This document shows, piece after piece, positions 18,984 through 27,040 of a stretch of 64,000 nt of DNA. A program made the position numbers and the translations under genes. The notes under the pieces were generated by a model. The model searched no databases. It worked only from the letters and a program-made list of their open reading frames with translations, and was not told the origin of the DNA. Origin of the DNA: Nocardia sp. CC227C (lineage in GTDB: Bacteria > Actinomycetota > Actinomycetes > Mycobacteriales > Mycobacteriaceae). Position 1 is the first letter of the stretch. The number at the start of each line of letters is the position of its first letter. The stretch spans positions 310,001 to 374,000 of the forward strand of contig NZ_JASITE010000006.1 in NCBI RefSeq assembly GCF_030767025.1, in the 5' to 3' direction.

Positions 18984-19787
18984 ATGTTCGAAGAGGCGGC
19001 CCGCAGGACCGGGGCGTGGCGTGGGAGGAACTATGTGGCGCTCGGCAGTTCGTTCGCGGCCGGACCGGGGATCGCGCCGCGCGCCCCGGGTGCCTCACGT
19101 CGGGTGGGGCGTTCGCGCGGGAACTATCCGCATCTGGTGGCCGCGGCGGCGGGGCTGGAGTTGACCGACGCCACGTGCAGCGGGGCCACCTGCGAGCACG
19201 TGCTGCGGGATTCGCTGTTCGGCTTGCCGCCGCAGTTGACGGCCGTGCGGCCGGACACCGATCTGGTGACGGTGACCATCGGCGGCAACGATATCGGGCT
19301 GACCCGGTACCTGCTGGCGCGGCGTGCGCCCGCCCCGCTGCGACTGCTGCCCGCGGTGGCGCGCGCCGCCGATGCCGAGGCGGCGCTGCGGCGGCTCGAC
19401 GGTGTCGAGGACCGGATCGTGGAGGTGCTGGAGGCGGTGCAGGCGCGGGCGCCGTGGGCGCGGGTGCTGGTGGTCAACTATCTGTCGGTGGTCGGGCCGG
19501 AGTCGGCGCGCGACAGCGTGGTGGACCGCACCTATCGGGTGCTCGGCGAGGAGTTGGCGGCGCGCACCGAGGCCGCGGCGGTGCGGGCCGGGGCCGAGTC
19601 GGTCGATGTGCGCACGCCGAGCCTGGAGCATCCGCCCGGCTCCGCGGACGCGTGGACGATCGACTTCTATGTGCCGTTGCCCGGTCGGCGCTATCCGGGC
19701 GCGCCGTGTCATCCGACGGCCGCTGGGATGGCGGCCGCGGCGGCGCTGGTGCTCGACCGGCTCATTGCCGTTCCGCCGGTGCGCTGA
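18984..19787 (+). CDS. SGNH/GDSL-family hydrolase
   Basis: 267 residues, with GAGGTGACGG just before the ATG at 18984. The family blocks are visible: YVALGSSFAAGPG (nucleophile Ser, about 17-29), the oxyanion Gly in CSGATCEH, GGNDIG (block III, about 98) and a late CHPTAAGM (His near 249; Asp-His replaced by Cys-His spacing). It is an esterase/lipase-type fold acting on acyl esters. No signal peptide is seen, unusual for an SGNH lipase, so it is cytosolic or its leader is not recognisable. It is one of three SGNH proteins within 13 kb. Confidence 0.85.
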   Translation: MFEEAARRTGAWRGRNYVALGSSFAAGPGIAPRAPGASRRVGRSRGNYPHLVAAAAGLELTDATCSGATCEHVLRDSLFGLPPQLTAVRPDTDLVTVTIGGNDIGLTRYLLARRAPAPLRLLPAVARAADAEAALRRLDGVEDRIVEVLEAVQARAPWARVLVVNYLSVVGPESARDSVVDRTYRVLGEELAARTEAAAVRAGAESVDVRTPSLEHPPGSADAWTIDFYVPLPGRRYPGAPCHPTAAGMAAAAALVLDRLIAVPPVR

Positions 19788-20013
19788 GCGGACATCGGGG
19801 CGCCGCCGGGCACACGGATCGCCGAGCGCCGGAACTCGGCAGTGGATCGCGGGGAACCTGAACCGGACGGGAACTCCGAAACCGCTCCGAAACCGCACGG
19901 GAAGCCCGGCATCGGCGTGCGACGCCCTCGGCTGCCTTCCGGGTGGCTGTGCGGATGTCGAGGCGCATGTCGAGGTCGGGCTCGCGCGGCGCGGGCTCTG
20001 GTATGCAGGAGAG

Positions 20014-20913
20014 GTGAAAGTCGGCTTCGCGCTTCCCCAATACGGTCCGCTGGCACGGGAGGCGGCGCGGGTGACCGGGTTGGCGGCCGAGTTGGAGGCC
20101 GCCGGGGCGGACAGTCTGTGGGTGGGCGAACGGCTCATCGCCGCCACGAATCCGACGGTGGGGTACGCGGGCGCGGACACCATCCCGGTGGAGTTCAATG
20201 CGGTGCTCGACCCGTTCCTGCTGCTGGGCCTGGCCGCCGCGGGTACCGAGCGGGTGCGGCTGGGTACGAATGTGCTGATCGCGCCGCTGTATCGGCCCGC
20301 ACTGCTGGCCCGGTCGCTGACCACCCTGGATATCGCCAGCGGCGGGCGGCTGGTGCCCGGGTTCGGGATCGGCTGGTCGCCGGAGGAGTACGCGGCGGCG
20401 GGGGTGCCGTTCGCGCGGCGCGGGGCGCGGTTGGACGAGATCCTCGACGCGCTGGAGGCCATCTGGACCACGGACCCGGCGAGCTATGCGGGACGGTATG
20501 TCAGCGTGCCGTCGCATCGCAGTGAGCTGCGCACGGAGCAGCGGCCGCGGCCGCCGATCTGGTTGGGCGCGTTCAGCCCGGAGGGGCTGGCGCGGATCGG
20601 GCGGCGGGCGGACGGCTGGCTGCCGGTGCTGCCGGTGCCGGGTCCGCCCGGCTGGGGTGCGCGGTTGACGAAGGCGCGCGGTGTGATCGAGCGGGCCGCC
20701 GCGGCGGCGGGGCGCGATCCGGCGTGCGTCGGGACGACCGTGCGGGTCAATGTGGCGGCCGGTACCGATCCCGAGCTCATCGTCCGAGCTGTCACGGAGG
20801 TCGCGGCCGTCACCGGGTTCGACGATTTCTTCGTCGATCTCATGTACGTCACCCGCTCGGTCGACCGGATGCGCGATTCCGCGCTGGCGCTGTTGGAGCG
20901 CCTGCGCGGGTAG
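20014..20913 (+). CDS. F420-dependent luciferase-like (LLM) oxidoreductase
   Basis: 299 residues from GTG at 20014 (AGGAG abuts the codon). The LLM barrel starts KVGFALPQYGPLAREAARVTGLAAELEAAGADSLWVGERL and includes RVRLGTNVLIAPLYRPALLARSLTTLDIASGGRLVPGFGIGWSPEEY. This is the typical pattern of actinobacterial TIGR03619-like F420 enzymes. The cofactor assignment follows from subfamily resemblance in F420-producing actinomycetes and is inference. Longer upstream reading is only a shadow of the preceding gene. It is followed after 60 nt by a small NTF2-like gene. Confidence 0.85.
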   Translation: MKVGFALPQYGPLAREAARVTGLAAELEAAGADSLWVGERLIAATNPTVGYAGADTIPVEFNAVLDPFLLLGLAAAGTERVRLGTNVLIAPLYRPALLARSLTTLDIASGGRLVPGFGIGWSPEEYAAAGVPFARRGARLDEILDALEAIWTTDPASYAGRYVSVPSHRSELRTEQRPRPPIWLGAFSPEGLARIGRRADGWLPVLPVPGPPGWGARLTKARGVIERAAAAAGRDPACVGTTVRVNVAAGTDPELIVRAVTEVAAVTGFDDFFVDLMYVTRSVDRMRDSALALLERLRG

Positions 20914-20972
20914 CCGCGGCGGGTTCCCATTCGTCCAAGCCGGCGGGGCGCGTCCGCCGCGATGCTTGCCCG

Positions 20973-21362
20973 ATGGATCCGACACGAGAATTCCAGTCGA
21001 TCATGGACGAATGGGCACGCGCCATCGTCGACAACGACGCCGAGCGGATCGGCCGGTGCGCCACCCCGGATTGGCTGCTGCTGGGGCCGGAGGGCGGGAT
21101 CGGGCACCGCGACCGGTTCCTCGCGCTGGTCGCGGCGGGCGATCTGGTCCACACCGCGATGGCGCTCGAGGTGCTGGAGGTGCGGGTGTTCGGCGATGCG
21201 GCGGTGGTCATCACGCACGGCACCAATGCGGGCACGTGGCAGGGGCGGCCGTTCGCGGCCGACGAATGGGCAACGAACGTTGTCGTGCGGCGCGACGGCC
21301 GCTGGTTGGGCTCGGTCACCGCGCTCACCCCGAATTACGCCGCATCGCCGCAGCACACCTGA
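20973..21362 (+). CDS. NTF2-like (SnoaL/DUF4440) protein
   Basis: 129 residues from ATG at 20973. The cone-shaped NTF2 fold is suggested by MDEWARAIVDNDAERIGRCATPDWLLLGPEGGIGHRDRFLALVAAGDLVHTAM and VVITHGTNAGTWQGRPFAADEWATNVVVRRDGRWLGSVTALT. It is close to DUF4440 stress or polyketide-cyclase-like proteins. The substrate is unknown and no active-site residue can be assigned. It converges on the DUF4173 gene with a 10-nt gap. Confidence 0.8.
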   Translation: MDPTREFQSIMDEWARAIVDNDAERIGRCATPDWLLLGPEGGIGHRDRFLALVAAGDLVHTAMALEVLEVRVFGDAAVVITHGTNAGTWQGRPFAADEWATNVVVRRDGRWLGSVTALTPNYAASPQHT

Positions 21363-21372
21363 GACCGGCGGG

Positions 21373-23196
21373 CTACCGGGCGCGGGCGCGGGACAGATTC
21401 CAGTCCCGCCAGGTGTCCTCGTCGAGCCGGATCAGAATCGACTCCACCACTTCGCGACGCAGCGCGTCCGGGAGCCGGTCGGCGGCGGGCAGCACATCGG
21501 CGGACAGGTCGTTCAGATAGTCGGTGTCCAGGGTCTTCCCGGCTTCCCAGCGGTCGATATTGCGGTCGGCGATGAAACGCTCCGGATTCATGATCGCCAA
21601 TGCCAGCAGGGTGGCGGCGGCCGCGCCGACCGCCGCGCGGGGCAGCCACCCCTGGCGCAGACGTACCAGGCCGGCCAGCACCAGCAGGTACAGGGCGGCG
21701 ATCCACAGTTCGAACACACCCACCAGCAGCCGCAGCACGGTGAAGCCGTATGCCTGCTGGTAGGTCCACATGCGCGACAGCGCCGACGCCACGATCACCA
21801 GGGTCAGCACACTGACCGCCGTCAGCGCGGCCCGCAACCAGGCGCGGTCGGCGACCGAATCGCGGGCGGCCCACCGCTGCACCACCGCGATCACGGCCAG
21901 GGTGAGGATGCTGACCACCGACAGCTGCCAGAATCCGCTGCGCGCGTACTCCGCGTAGGTGAGATCGGCGGTGCGCTGCACATAGTCGTCACCACCGAAC
22001 AGCACCGCCAACTGGGTGCCCACGAACACGGCGAACAGGATGATCAGCGCCCCCACCGGCAGCCCCCACTCCAGCCGCGACAGCCGCCGCGCCACCCGCT
22101 GCCGCACCACCGCGCCCGCCGCCGGGGGCGGTGCCGCCAGCAGGTACAGCGCTCCCGCCGTCCCCAGCGCCGCGAGCGGGAACAACAGCCCCCACCGCCA
22201 CGGCTCGACCGAGTCCATGCTGGGCAGCACGCCGTCCACCAGGGTCGCGAAGACCGCGTCCGCGCCCGCCAGCAGCGGTACGAACACCACCAACAGCGCG
22301 AAGGTCACCAGCGCCGACCACCACACGCGCTGCTGCGACGACATCCGCGCCCGCCGCACCCGGGTCAGCCCGTGATACAGCCACGGCATCGCGTGCAGCA
22401 TGGCCATCAGCGGCACGGCCGCCATATCGAACACCACACCGTAGGCCGAGCGCCGCACCACCGCCAGGGAGGCGACCACACCGGCGGTCAGGACACACAG
22501 GACGAACAGCCACTCCGAGGCGCGGAACGCACCGACCGCCAGCAAGGACAGCGCGAGCGCCGACCACCACACCCGGCCCCCGAGCCGGGCGAGAGCAGGG
22601 GTTCCCCAGGCTTCGGACCGCGCACCGCCACGCGTCGGAATCATTGTGCGAGTGACGGTTCGGGCCGGAGCCGAGGAACCCACCGCTTCCTCGGTATCGC
22701 GCACGGATACACCGCCGGTCGGTGGCACTGCGGCCGACTCGCTCGCCTCGAAGTCGACGTCCGATGACGCTACCCCCGAAGTTTCGGTTCGTTCGGTCCT
22801 GGCCGGGACCCGCGCGGCGGCGAGTTCCGCCGAGCGCCGCGCCGTGTAGTCCACCGCGACAATGGCGGCGGCGACGATCACACCCGTGAGCAGCCAGCCG
22901 ATGCCGGGACGGACATCCGGGAGCAACAGTGCCGCCGCCACACCGCTGAGGGCCGTGGCGGACAGGACACCGCGCGGGAACGCCACCCGGGCGACGGTCG
23001 GGGTGTGCTGCGCGGCGGCGGAGTGGTTCGGCTGCTGTGCGGCCACCGGCTCCGCCGCGGTCGGCCCGTCGGGCGTGGGCGGCGCGGTCGCGGGTGTACC
23101 GGTCGGCTCGATGGTGGGGCCATCGGTACCGGGCGTGGTCGAATCATCTTGTGCGACGGGTGTTTTCGATCCGTCGTCGGCTGGGTTGACCGGCAT
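21373..23196 (-). CDS. DUF4173/DUF4153 multi-pass membrane protein
   Basis: 607 residues; GGGAGGGAATCTCC precedes the ATG. Residues 1-70 are Pro/Thr/Ala-rich and disordered. A hydrophobic pair follows (about 72-115), then a second disordered linker with Thr/Ser/Glu (about 130-195). From about 205 onward there are at least ten membrane helices with family blocks RVWWSALALSLLAVGAF, FVPLLAGADAVFATL and FGGDDYVQRTADLTYAEYARSGFWQL. The C-terminal soluble tail has NIDRWEAGKTLDTDYLNDLSADVLPAADRLP. Its role is unknown, but relatives often sit beside two-component systems, as here: it starts 71 nt after the histidine kinase. Confidence 0.85.
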   Translation of the reverse strand: MPVNPADDGSKTPVAQDDSTTPGTDGPTIEPTGTPATAPPTPDGPTAAEPVAAQQPNHSAAAQHTPTVARVAFPRGVLSATALSGVAAALLLPDVRPGIGWLLTGVIVAAAIVAVDYTARRSAELAAARVPARTERTETSGVASSDVDFEASESAAVPPTGGVSVRDTEEAVGSSAPARTVTRTMIPTRGGARSEAWGTPALARLGGRVWWSALALSLLAVGAFRASEWLFVLCVLTAGVVASLAVVRRSAYGVVFDMAAVPLMAMLHAMPWLYHGLTRVRRARMSSQQRVWWSALVTFALLVVFVPLLAGADAVFATLVDGVLPSMDSVEPWRWGLLFPLAALGTAGALYLLAAPPPAAGAVVRQRVARRLSRLEWGLPVGALIILFAVFVGTQLAVLFGGDDYVQRTADLTYAEYARSGFWQLSVVSILTLAVIAVVQRWAARDSVADRAWLRAALTAVSVLTLVIVASALSRMWTYQQAYGFTVLRLLVGVFELWIAALYLLVLAGLVRLRQGWLPRAAVGAAAATLLALAIMNPERFIADRNIDRWEAGKTLDTDYLNDLSADVLPAADRLPDALRREVVESILIRLDEDTWRDWNLSRARAR

Positions 23197-23267
23197 GGAG
23201 ATTCCCTCCCATGGGTGTGCGGGACCGCCCCGGACGCGTGGTGCGCCGGGTCGCGGTCGGGGGCGGG

Positions 23268-24320
23268 TCAGTGGGGTGTGAGGGGATGGGGGTCGGGCAG
23301 GGTGATGCGGATGCGGGATCCCGGGTCGGCGACGGTGATGGTGCCGCCGTGCAGGTCCACGATCCAGCGGGCGATGGCGAGGCCGAGACCGGTGCCGCCG
23401 CCGTCGGTGGCGCCGCCGCGGGTGAAGCGTTCGAAGATGCGGGAGCGCTGCGCCGGGGGGATGCCGGGGCCGTCGTCGCGGACCTCGATGATGAGCTGGT
23501 CACGGCCGGGGCGCGCGCTGACCTGGACCTCGCCGCCCACCGGGCCGTGGCGGATGGCGTTGTCGCACAGGTTGATCAGCACCTGATGCAGGCGGGCCGG
23601 GTCGGCGAGGACGGTGAGGCCGGGGTCCACGTCGACGGTGAAGCGGGTGTCGCGGTCGACGGCGGCGGCGACCACCTCGGCCTCCGCGACGACCTCCTGC
23701 ACCAGCGGGGCGAGCGCGACGCGTTCGACATCGAGCCGCAGCGCGCCCGCCTCCACGCTGGACAGGGCGAGCAGCTCCGAGACCAGCAGGCTCAGCCGCT
23801 CGGTCTGGGCGAGGGCGGTGCGCAGGGTCGCCGGGTCCGGATCGGCGACGCCGTCCACCAGGTTCTCCAGCACCGCGCCCAATGCCGTGATCGGGGTGCG
23901 CAGTTCGTGCGACACATTGGCGATGAAGTCGCGGCGCTGCTGGTCGGCGGCGGCGAGATCGGCGGCCATCTGGTTGAACGCCTCCGCCAGCTGCCCCACC
24001 TCGTCCCGGGAGGTGGCGCGTACCCGCCGCGAGTAGTCGCCCTGGGCCATGCGTTTGGCGGCGGCGGTCATCTCCCGCAGCGGGCGGGTCATCCCGTGCG
24101 CCAGCAGCTGCGACAGCGCCAGCGCCATGAGGGTCGCGGCGATGGTGGTGCGCGGCGGCAGCCAGCCGATGCGCACGGCGAAGAACCCGAACGCCACCGC
24201 ACCCGATCCGACCATCAGGATGGCGAGCTTCAGTTTGATCGACCGCACCCGGTCCAGCGGTCGCGGCAGCCGCTCGCCCAGCCGGTCGGTGAGTTCGCGC
24301 ACCCGCGCCGCGCGACTCAC
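23268..24320 (-). CDS. Two-component sensor histidine kinase
   Basis: 350 residues from GTG at 24320, which overlaps the stop of the preceding small ORF (GTGA). GGGGGCGGGC lies immediately upstream. Two membrane helices (about 31-53 and 58-78) are joined by only a few outside residues, so there is hardly any external sensor. HAMP-like region follows (about 79-125, GDYSRRVRATSRDEVGQLAEAFN), then the H-box FIANVSHELRTPITALG (about 138), the N-box LINLCDNAIRHG and G-boxes DDGPGIPP and GGTGLGLAI. It partners the OmpR-type regulator of the same operon. Confidence 0.93.
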   Translation of the reverse strand: MSRAARVRELTDRLGERLPRPLDRVRSIKLKLAILMVGSGAVAFGFFAVRIGWLPPRTTIAATLMALALSQLLAHGMTRPLREMTAAAKRMAQGDYSRRVRATSRDEVGQLAEAFNQMAADLAAADQQRRDFIANVSHELRTPITALGAVLENLVDGVADPDPATLRTALAQTERLSLLVSELLALSSVEAGALRLDVERVALAPLVQEVVAEAEVVAAAVDRDTRFTVDVDPGLTVLADPARLHQVLINLCDNAIRHGPVGGEVQVSARPGRDQLIIEVRDDGPGIPPAQRSRIFERFTRGGATDGGGTGLGLAIARWIVDLHGGTITVADPGSRIRITLPDPHPLTPH

Positions 24321-24691
24321 GCCCGCCCCCGGTGCCGGCGCGGGCGCGCGCACACCCGCGATGCCTCGGTGCGGCGGGGCGCATCCGCCGTTTCGGGGTC
24401 GGTGCGCCGGGCCGGTGCGCACGCGGCGGCGGCACTGTCGGCGCGGTGGGCGCTGTCGGCACTGGCGGCACTGGCGGCACTGGCGGCACTGGCGGCACAT
24501 TCGGTGCTCTCGGCACTGGCGGCACTGGCGGCGCTAGCGGCACTGGCGGCACCGTGAGCACTGGCGGCACTCTCGGCACCGTGCGCGCTGTCGGCATCGG
24601 ACCGGTAGCGCACGACGACCCGGCGGGTCACGCGCAGGCGGGCCGGGTCGACGCCCCACCCGGCCGCGCAGCTCGCGCCGATGCGGCTCAT
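24317..24691 (-). CDS. Small Ala/Ser-repeat ORF between regulator and kinase genes
   Basis: 124 residues. The ATG at 24691 overlaps the response-regulator stop (ATGA) and its own TGA overlaps the kinase GTG (GTGA). Residues 1-34 (MSRIGASCAAGWGVDPARLR and VTRRVVVRYRSDAD) look like a compact basic domain. Residues about 35-85 are a low-complexity run of A-A-S units with occasional Glu/Asp/His, encoded by a 9-nt microsatellite. Residues about 86-124 are Arg/Pro/Thr-rich. There is no signal peptide or membrane helix. I recognise no family. The exact tandem overlaps argue that it is translated; it may instead be a coupling segment. Confidence 0.55.
   Translation of the reverse strand: MSRIGASCAAGWGVDPARLRVTRRVVVRYRSDADSAHGAESAASAHGAASAASAASAASAESTECAASAASAASAASADSAHRADSAAAACAPARRTDPETADAPRRTEASRVCARPRRHRGRA
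24450..24575. repeat. 9-nt GGCACTGGC-type microsatellite
   Basis: About ten copies of a 9-nt unit, most exactly ACTGGCGGC, with interrupting variants. On the reverse strand the unit gives Ala-Ala-Ser in the small ORF. Because the unit length is a multiple of three, copy-number change would keep the reading frame. The array is a candidate for strain-to-strain length variation. Confidence 0.85.
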
Positions 24692-25374
24692 CGCGCCTCC
24701 AGCGCGTATCCGACGCCGTGCACGGTGCGGATGAGGTCCGCGCCGAGTTTGCGGCGCAGGGCCTTGATGTGGCTGTCGACCGCGCGGGTGCCGGAGGCGT
24801 CGGCCCAGCCCCACACCTCGCTGAGCAGGCGTTCACGGGCCAGGACGGCGCGCGGGCGGCGGGCCAGATGGACGAGTAGTTCGAATTCCAAGGGGGTGAG
24901 CTGGGTTTCGGCGTCCGCGCGCCACACCCGCCGCTGGTCGATGTCGATGCGCAGATCGCCGACCAGGATGGTCGCGCCGCGCTCGGCGGTGCGTTCCACC
25001 CGGCGCAGCAGGGCGTGCACGCGGGCGGTGAGCACCCGCATGGAGAACGGTTTGGTCAGGTAGTCGTCCGCGCCGACACCGAGGCCGACGAGCATATCGG
25101 TCTCGTCGGTGCGGGCGGTGAGCATGAGCACCGGCACCGGCCGCCGCGCCTGCACCCGTCGGCACACCTCCAGCCCGTCGAAGCCGGGCAGCATCACATC
25201 GAGCACGATCAGATCCGGGTCCAGTCGTTCGGCGCTGCTCACCGCGGCCGGACCGTCGTGGGCCAGATCCACGGTGAATCCCTCGGCGCGCAACCGCGCC
25301 GCGACGGACTCGGCGATGGTCGGCTCGTCCTCGACCACGAGGATGCGCCGCCCGCCCCGCTGCTGCTGTTCCAT
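24688..25374 (-). CDS. OmpR-family response regulator
   Basis: 228 residues from ATG at 25374. The receiver domain (about 8-120) has acidic residues in VVEDEP, the phospho-acceptor Asp in LIVLDVMLPG (about 54), LTARTDE and KPFSMRVL (Lys switch). Residues about 130-225 are a winged-helix DNA-binding domain (LTPLEFELLVHLARRPRAVLARERLLSEVWGW, then RAVDSHIKALRRKLG and VHGVGYAL). It is the first gene of an operon with the small repeat ORF, the histidine kinase and the DUF4173 membrane protein; the first three overlap by 4 nt each. Confidence 0.93.
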   Translation of the reverse strand: MEQQQRGGRRILVVEDEPTIAESVAARLRAEGFTVDLAHDGPAAVSSAERLDPDLIVLDVMLPGFDGLEVCRRVQARRPVPVLMLTARTDETDMLVGLGVGADDYLTKPFSMRVLTARVHALLRRVERTAERGATILVGDLRIDIDQRRVWRADAETQLTPLEFELLVHLARRPRAVLARERLLSEVWGWADASGTRAVDSHIKALRRKLGADLIRTVHGVGYALEAR

Positions 25375-25492
25375 GCAGGTGACCCTATGCAGTCGCGGTG
25401 GAGATGGTTCGCGCCGGATGTGAAGATCTTGTGGAGACGATGACGCCCTCGCCTGCGTATCCTGTTCGCGCACCCGCTTCGAAGGATCGACG

Positions 25493-26326
25493 ATGGACCG
25501 GACACTCCACGCGCCAACACCCTTCACCCGCTTCGTCGCATTGGGAGACAGCCAGACCGAGGGGATCGGCGATCCCGACGGCGCCGGCGGATTCCGCGGC
25601 TGGGCCGACCGATTCGCGACCCTGCTCGCCGCGAGCACACCCGACGTGCGCTACGCCAATCTTGCCGTCCGCGGTCGGCTGGCAGCCCGGATCCGCGCCG
25701 AACAACTCGGCCCCGCGCTGGCCCTGCGCCCCGATCTGGTCACGGTCATGGCCGGGATGAACGATCTGGTGCGGCCGTCCTTCGCGATGGACGAGACCCT
25801 CGCCGATATCGACGCCATGATCTCCGCGCTGCGGGCGGGCGGCGCGCACGTGGTCACCTTCACCTACCCCGATATCGGCGCGATCACCCCGATCGCGCGC
25901 CCGCTGTCGGGCCGGATCCGCGCCATGAACGCCGCCGTGCGCATGCTGGCCGCCCGGCACGGGGTCACCCTGGTCGACTTCGAACCGGTGGCCGCCACCA
26001 CCCACCGCCGGGTGTGGGCCGAGGACCGCCTGCACCTGAGCCCGCTCGGCCACGATCTGGTCGCCCGCGCCCTCGCCGACACCCTGCGACTGCCCGGCGC
26101 GGACAGCACCTGGCGGGACCCGCTACCCCCCGAACGTCGCGGCGTCGACGCCCTCCTGGCCGCCGAATTCCGCTGGACCGCATACCATTTCGCCCCCTGG
26201 GTGGCCCGTCGCCTGCGCGGCCGCTCCTCCGGCGACATCATCACCGCCAAACGCCCCGACCTCACCCCGGTCCGCCCGCACCCGCCGGTGCCCCAGCGGG
26301 CGGGGGCACTCGACGCGGAGCGCTAG
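25493..26326 (+). CDS. SGNH-family hydrolase
   Basis: 277 residues. Blocks: FVALGDSQTEG (nucleophile Ser, about 14-24), ANLAVRGRLA, VMAGMNDLVRPS (block III, about 86) and EDRLHLSPLGHDL (catalytic Asp-x-x-His, about 178-190). All are close to consensus. There is no signal peptide. A 60-residue C-terminal tail carries a conserved TAYHFAPWVARRLRGRSSGD found in actinobacterial relatives. It is divergent from the two-component operon across 118 nt and converges on arsC with 5 nt between stops. Confidence 0.9.
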   Translation: MDRTLHAPTPFTRFVALGDSQTEGIGDPDGAGGFRGWADRFATLLAASTPDVRYANLAVRGRLAARIRAEQLGPALALRPDLVTVMAGMNDLVRPSFAMDETLADIDAMISALRAGGAHVVTFTYPDIGAITPIARPLSGRIRAMNAAVRMLAARHGVTLVDFEPVAATTHRRVWAEDRLHLSPLGHDLVARALADTLRLPGADSTWRDPLPPERRGVDALLAAEFRWTAYHFAPWVARRLRGRSSGDIITAKRPDLTPVRPHPPVPQRAGALDAER

Positions 26327-26331
26327 CGTCG

Positions 26332-27006
26332 TCAGCCGGTGACGGTGACGCCGAGTTCGCCGAGCAGGCGGCGCACCCGCTGTTCGATCTCGTCGCGGAT
26401 CGGCCGGACGACCGTGACATCGGCGTCGGCGGGATCCGCGAGCACCCATTCCTCGTAGCGGCGGCCGGGATAGATCGGGCAGGCGTCACCGCAGCCCATG
26501 GTGACGATGACGTCGGCCGCGCGCACGATCTCCTCGGTCCACGGTTTGGGGAACTCGCCGGAGATGTCGATGCCGACCTCGGCCATGGCCGCGACGGCCG
26601 CCGGGTTGATCTCGTGGCCGGGTTCGGAACCGCCCGACCACGCGACGGCATGGTCACCGGCGAGCTGAGTGAACCAGCCCAGCGCCATCTGGGAACGGCC
26701 CGCATTGTGCGTGCACAGGAACAGCACGGTGGGTTTGCCGTCGGTGATCTTGCCCTCCACCCGGGCGAGCGCCCGCAGCCGTTGCCGCGCGAACCGCTCG
26801 GCGAGCAGGGGCAGGAAATTGACCACGGTCGCCTGCCCGGCGAACTGGTCGTAGGAGGAGTGCAGAAACCGTTCGATGGTCTCCACACCGAACACGGTGG
26901 CGAAATCGTCGTGTAGGCGGGTCGCCGCGGTTTTCAACGCCAACTGCTGGTCGATGGACAGATCCGCGCGCCGGTGCGTCGCGGCGGCGAGGGGTGATTC
27001 GGTCAT
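26332..27006 (-). CDS. arsC: Arsenate reductase with N-terminal helical domain
   Basis: 224 residues from ATG at 27006 (GGAG 7 nt upstream). Residues 1-85 are a three-helix N-domain (LSIDQQLALKTAATRLHDDFATVFGVETIERFLHSSYDQFA). Residues about 92-224 form a low-molecular-weight phosphatase fold with P-loop LCTHNAGRSQMA (nucleophile Cys near 96) and VTMGCGDACPIYPGRRYEEW. This is the layout of the single-cysteine ArsC1-type enzymes of Corynebacterium, which reduce arsenate to arsenite through mycothiol. It is likely cotranscribed with the ArsR-phosphatase fusion 34 nt upstream. Confidence 0.88.
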   Translation of the reverse strand: MTESPLAAATHRRADLSIDQQLALKTAATRLHDDFATVFGVETIERFLHSSYDQFAGQATVVNFLPLLAERFARQRLRALARVEGKITDGKPTVLFLCTHNAGRSQMALGWFTQLAGDHAVAWSGGSEPGHEINPAAVAAMAEVGIDISGEFPKPWTEEIVRAADVIVTMGCGDACPIYPGRRYEEWVLADPADADVTVVRPIRDEIEQRVRRLLGELGVTVTG

Positions 27007-27040
27007 GTTGGGCTCCGATGGTGAAGGGGTGAGTTGGACG

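Noticed and set aside
24317..24500. Frameshift joining the small repeat ORF to the histidine kinase
   Set aside because: Considered because the kinase frame is open upstream of 24320, but the GTG with a ribosome-like site at the exact GTGA overlap explains the layout without any error, and the upstream kinase-frame peptide (CRQ repeats) is a shadow of the microsatellite.
24450..24575. CRISPR-like array
   Set aside because: The repeat unit is 9 nt, without spacers, and encodes an Ala/Ser run; no cas genes are present.
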